A stretch of DNA of 64,000 nt from Leifsonia sp. EB41. Its GTDB lineage: Bacteria > Actinomycetota > Actinomycetes > Actinomycetales > Microbacteriaceae. Positions within the stretch are counted from its first letter, which is position 1; every line of letters starts with the position of its first letter. Where the stretch lies: positions 3,906,001 through 3,970,000 of the forward strand of contig NZ_JBGCCJ010000001.1 of assembly GCF_041262565.1 (NCBI RefSeq), in the 5' to 3' direction. A model generated the notes under the pieces. That model was not told the origin of the DNA, searched no databases, and saw only the letters and a program-made list of their open reading frames with translations. Positions 62,904 through 64,000 of this stretch are shown here, in pieces. The translations under genes were made by a program, and so were the position numbers.

Positions 62904-63174
62904 GGCTCCGGGTTCATTGGGCCGGAGTTCTTCTCTCTTGGCCTCTCTGTATCCCCCTGGTTCTTGTCGGTCTTGGGCTTGGTCTCTTTATCTCTCATTG
63001 GGGCCCGTCTCTCTTGGGCTTGGCCACTTCTGTCCCGCTCGGCTGTCGGTTCGCAACCGTCTCGGCACCTCGGCCGCGCCGTCGTCGAAGCAGGATCTTG
63101 CCGGGCGTTGGGCACGGGGTGGATTATGCCGATTCGAGGACGGTAGCGCGGTCGGCGAGCGACGGGAGCAACAG
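62904..63174 (+). other. Pyrimidine-rich leader region before the ThrE-like gene
   Basis: No convincing gene. The plus strand from 62904 to about 63025 is strongly C/T-rich. A minus-strand frame of 78 codons crosses it with a charged, low-complexity product (PMRDKETKPKTDKNQGD) and no good start signal. Confidence 0.5.
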
Positions 63175-64000
63175 GTGGACCTCGGGGGAGTTTGGCGCAA
63201 CCTGGTCCGTCGCTGGCGCGAGCCGAAAGTAATCGAGTCGAGCACGAGCAACGACCCCTCGACGACGCAGGCTTTTCTGATGGGGCTCGGGAGTGCGCTG
63301 CTCTCGGTCGGAGTCGCCACCACCGATATTCAGCGCACGCTCCGGTCTGTGGGGAACGCGCTCGGCCATCCGGGGATGTCGATCATCGTGTTGCCGACGG
63401 TGATGATCGTCTCGTTGCCGGGCACCGAGAGCCGCGGCCTGCAGGCGGTTACTCCGGTTGCCAGTGAGGTCCGGTTCGACCGTGCCGCCGACGTGTATCG
63501 GCTCGTTCTTGCGGCTGAAAATGGTGAGTTGTCCGCGGAAGAGGGGATCACGAGCCTCGAGGAATCGCTCGCACGCCCGCCGCGTTTCGCGCCGGTGGTG
63601 CGCGTCGTCGGTCACGGGGTCGCCGCGGCCGGGGTGGCGTTGGTGCTTCTCGGTGCTCAGTTGGACAGCATGCTCGGGGCGTTCGTCCTCGGAGCTCTGG
63701 TCGGCGCCGCCAAGTTGACGGTCCGGCCCGGTTCGTTCGGTGCGACGATCCTGCCGGTGTTCCTGTCCTTCGTCGCGGCCCTTCTCGTGTTCACGGCCGC
63801 TGAAGCGCACATCATCGCGATTCCGCTTCAGGTGCTCGTCCCCGCGATGGTGACCCTGCTGCCGGGTGCTGCGCTGACGACGGGTATTCAGGAGCTCGCC
63901 TCAGGCGACATGGTTTCTGGCTCGAGTCGCCTGGTGTACGGCCTGACGCAGCTCGGTCTCCTCGCGTCGGGGATCGTCGCCGCGCTGAGTATCACTGGGC
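63175..64000 (+). CDS. ThrE-family threonine/serine exporter (3' partial)
   Basis: The frame is open to the window end. From GTG 63175 (GGGAG six bases before) 275 residues are visible. A soluble first part has ALLSVGVATTDIQRTL, HPGMSIIVLPTVMIVSLPG and the FDRAADVYRLVLAAENGELSAEEGITSLEES pattern of the ThrE N-terminal domain; membrane helices follow (VVGHGVAAAGVALVLLGAQL and others) and then LVPAMVTLLPGAALTTGIQELASGDMVSGSSRLVYG, the hallmark of the family. The exporter removes excess threonine or serine. It belongs to the element or marks its cargo. The frame is also open upstream of the chosen start. Confidence 0.85.
   Translation, partial: MDLGGVWRNLVRRWREPKVIESSTSNDPSTTQAFLMGLGSALLSVGVATTDIQRTLRSVGNALGHPGMSIIVLPTVMIVSLPGTESRGLQAVTPVASEVRFDRAADVYRLVLAAENGELSAEEGITSLEESLARPPRFAPVVRVVGHGVAAAGVALVLLGAQLDSMLGAFVLGALVGAAKLTVRPGSFGATILPVFLSFVAALLVFTAAEAHIIAIPLQVLVPAMVTLLPGAALTTGIQELASGDMVSGSSRLVYGLTQLGLLASGIVAALSITG

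Noticed and set aside
63124..63810. A 228-codon minus-strand frame at the window end
   Set aside because: Antisense to the ThrE-like gene, which shows family motifs and a ribosome site on the plus strand.

Overview
The window is high-GC, densely coded DNA from an actinobacterium, most likely a Microbacteriaceae member close to Leifsonia. The grounds are the codon use, the TAGRCT-type -10 boxes set almost on start codons, FtsEX-smpB-ssrA and prfB in one run, and a gene block that matches the mycobacterial AdnA/AdnB-NudC-UvrD2-DUF2342-PDZ/Lon-UPF0182 neighbourhood (M. tuberculosis Rv3193c-Rv3202c). Genus is inference; no rRNA is present.

Layout. 1-15.9 kb: DNA-repair and housekeeping block with AdnA-like (5' cut by the window edge), AdnB-like (carrying an apparent one-base frameshift), an aminoglycoside-phosphotransferase-fold protein, NudC, a short UvrD2-like helicase, a ThiF-like protein, a DUF2342 zincin, a PDZ/Lon-type protease and UPF0182. 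16.1-19.5 kb: two ROK regulators, an orphan C-terminal domain of a GH3 enzyme, and an isochorismatase-like hydrolase. 19.5-25.1 kb (minus strand): a JetA-JetB-JetC (MksFEB/Wadjet-like SMC) operon with no JetD/MksG nuclease next to it, followed upstream by the initiator tRNA. 25.4-31.3 kb: seven plus-strand genes, each overlapping the next by four bases: response regulator fused to a PIG-L deacetylase, ATP-grasp ligase, PHP phosphoesterase, 51-residue membrane protein, second response regulator, membrane PAS histidine kinase and nitrilase-fold amidase. I regard this as the best candidate for an undescribed system, because a two-component pathway is welded to small-molecule enzymes.

31.4-41.6 kb: an aminotransferase, an HtrA-type protease, then a surface-polymer region with two GT2 glycosyltransferases, a CDP-alcohol phosphotransferase whose last motif Asp is His, a TagGH/Wzm-Wzt-type ABC exporter and a sugar-nucleotide/CDP-alcohol type nucleotidyltransferase. 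42-44.6 kb: a second ABC exporter (ATPase with a probable N-terminal frameshift) and DUF3039. 44.9-49.4 kb: pncB, murI, rph, rdgB and a zinc-type CDF exporter behind a metalloregulator-like palindrome. 49.5-59 kb: DedA, tRNA-Leu, a luciferase-like oxidoreductase, an MFS carrier, prfB, ftsE, ftsX, smpB, a tyrosine phosphatase, a DUF5666 membrane protein, a SIMPL protein and ssrA.

59.45-64 kb: an integrative element inserted at the 3' end of ssrA. It begins with a tyrosine integrase facing ssrA, followed by small proteins unlike the core genes, AT-richer pyrimidine tracts, two copies of a 30-base motif, tandem repeats resembling an IS481 end or an operator, and a ThrE-type exporter cut by the window end.
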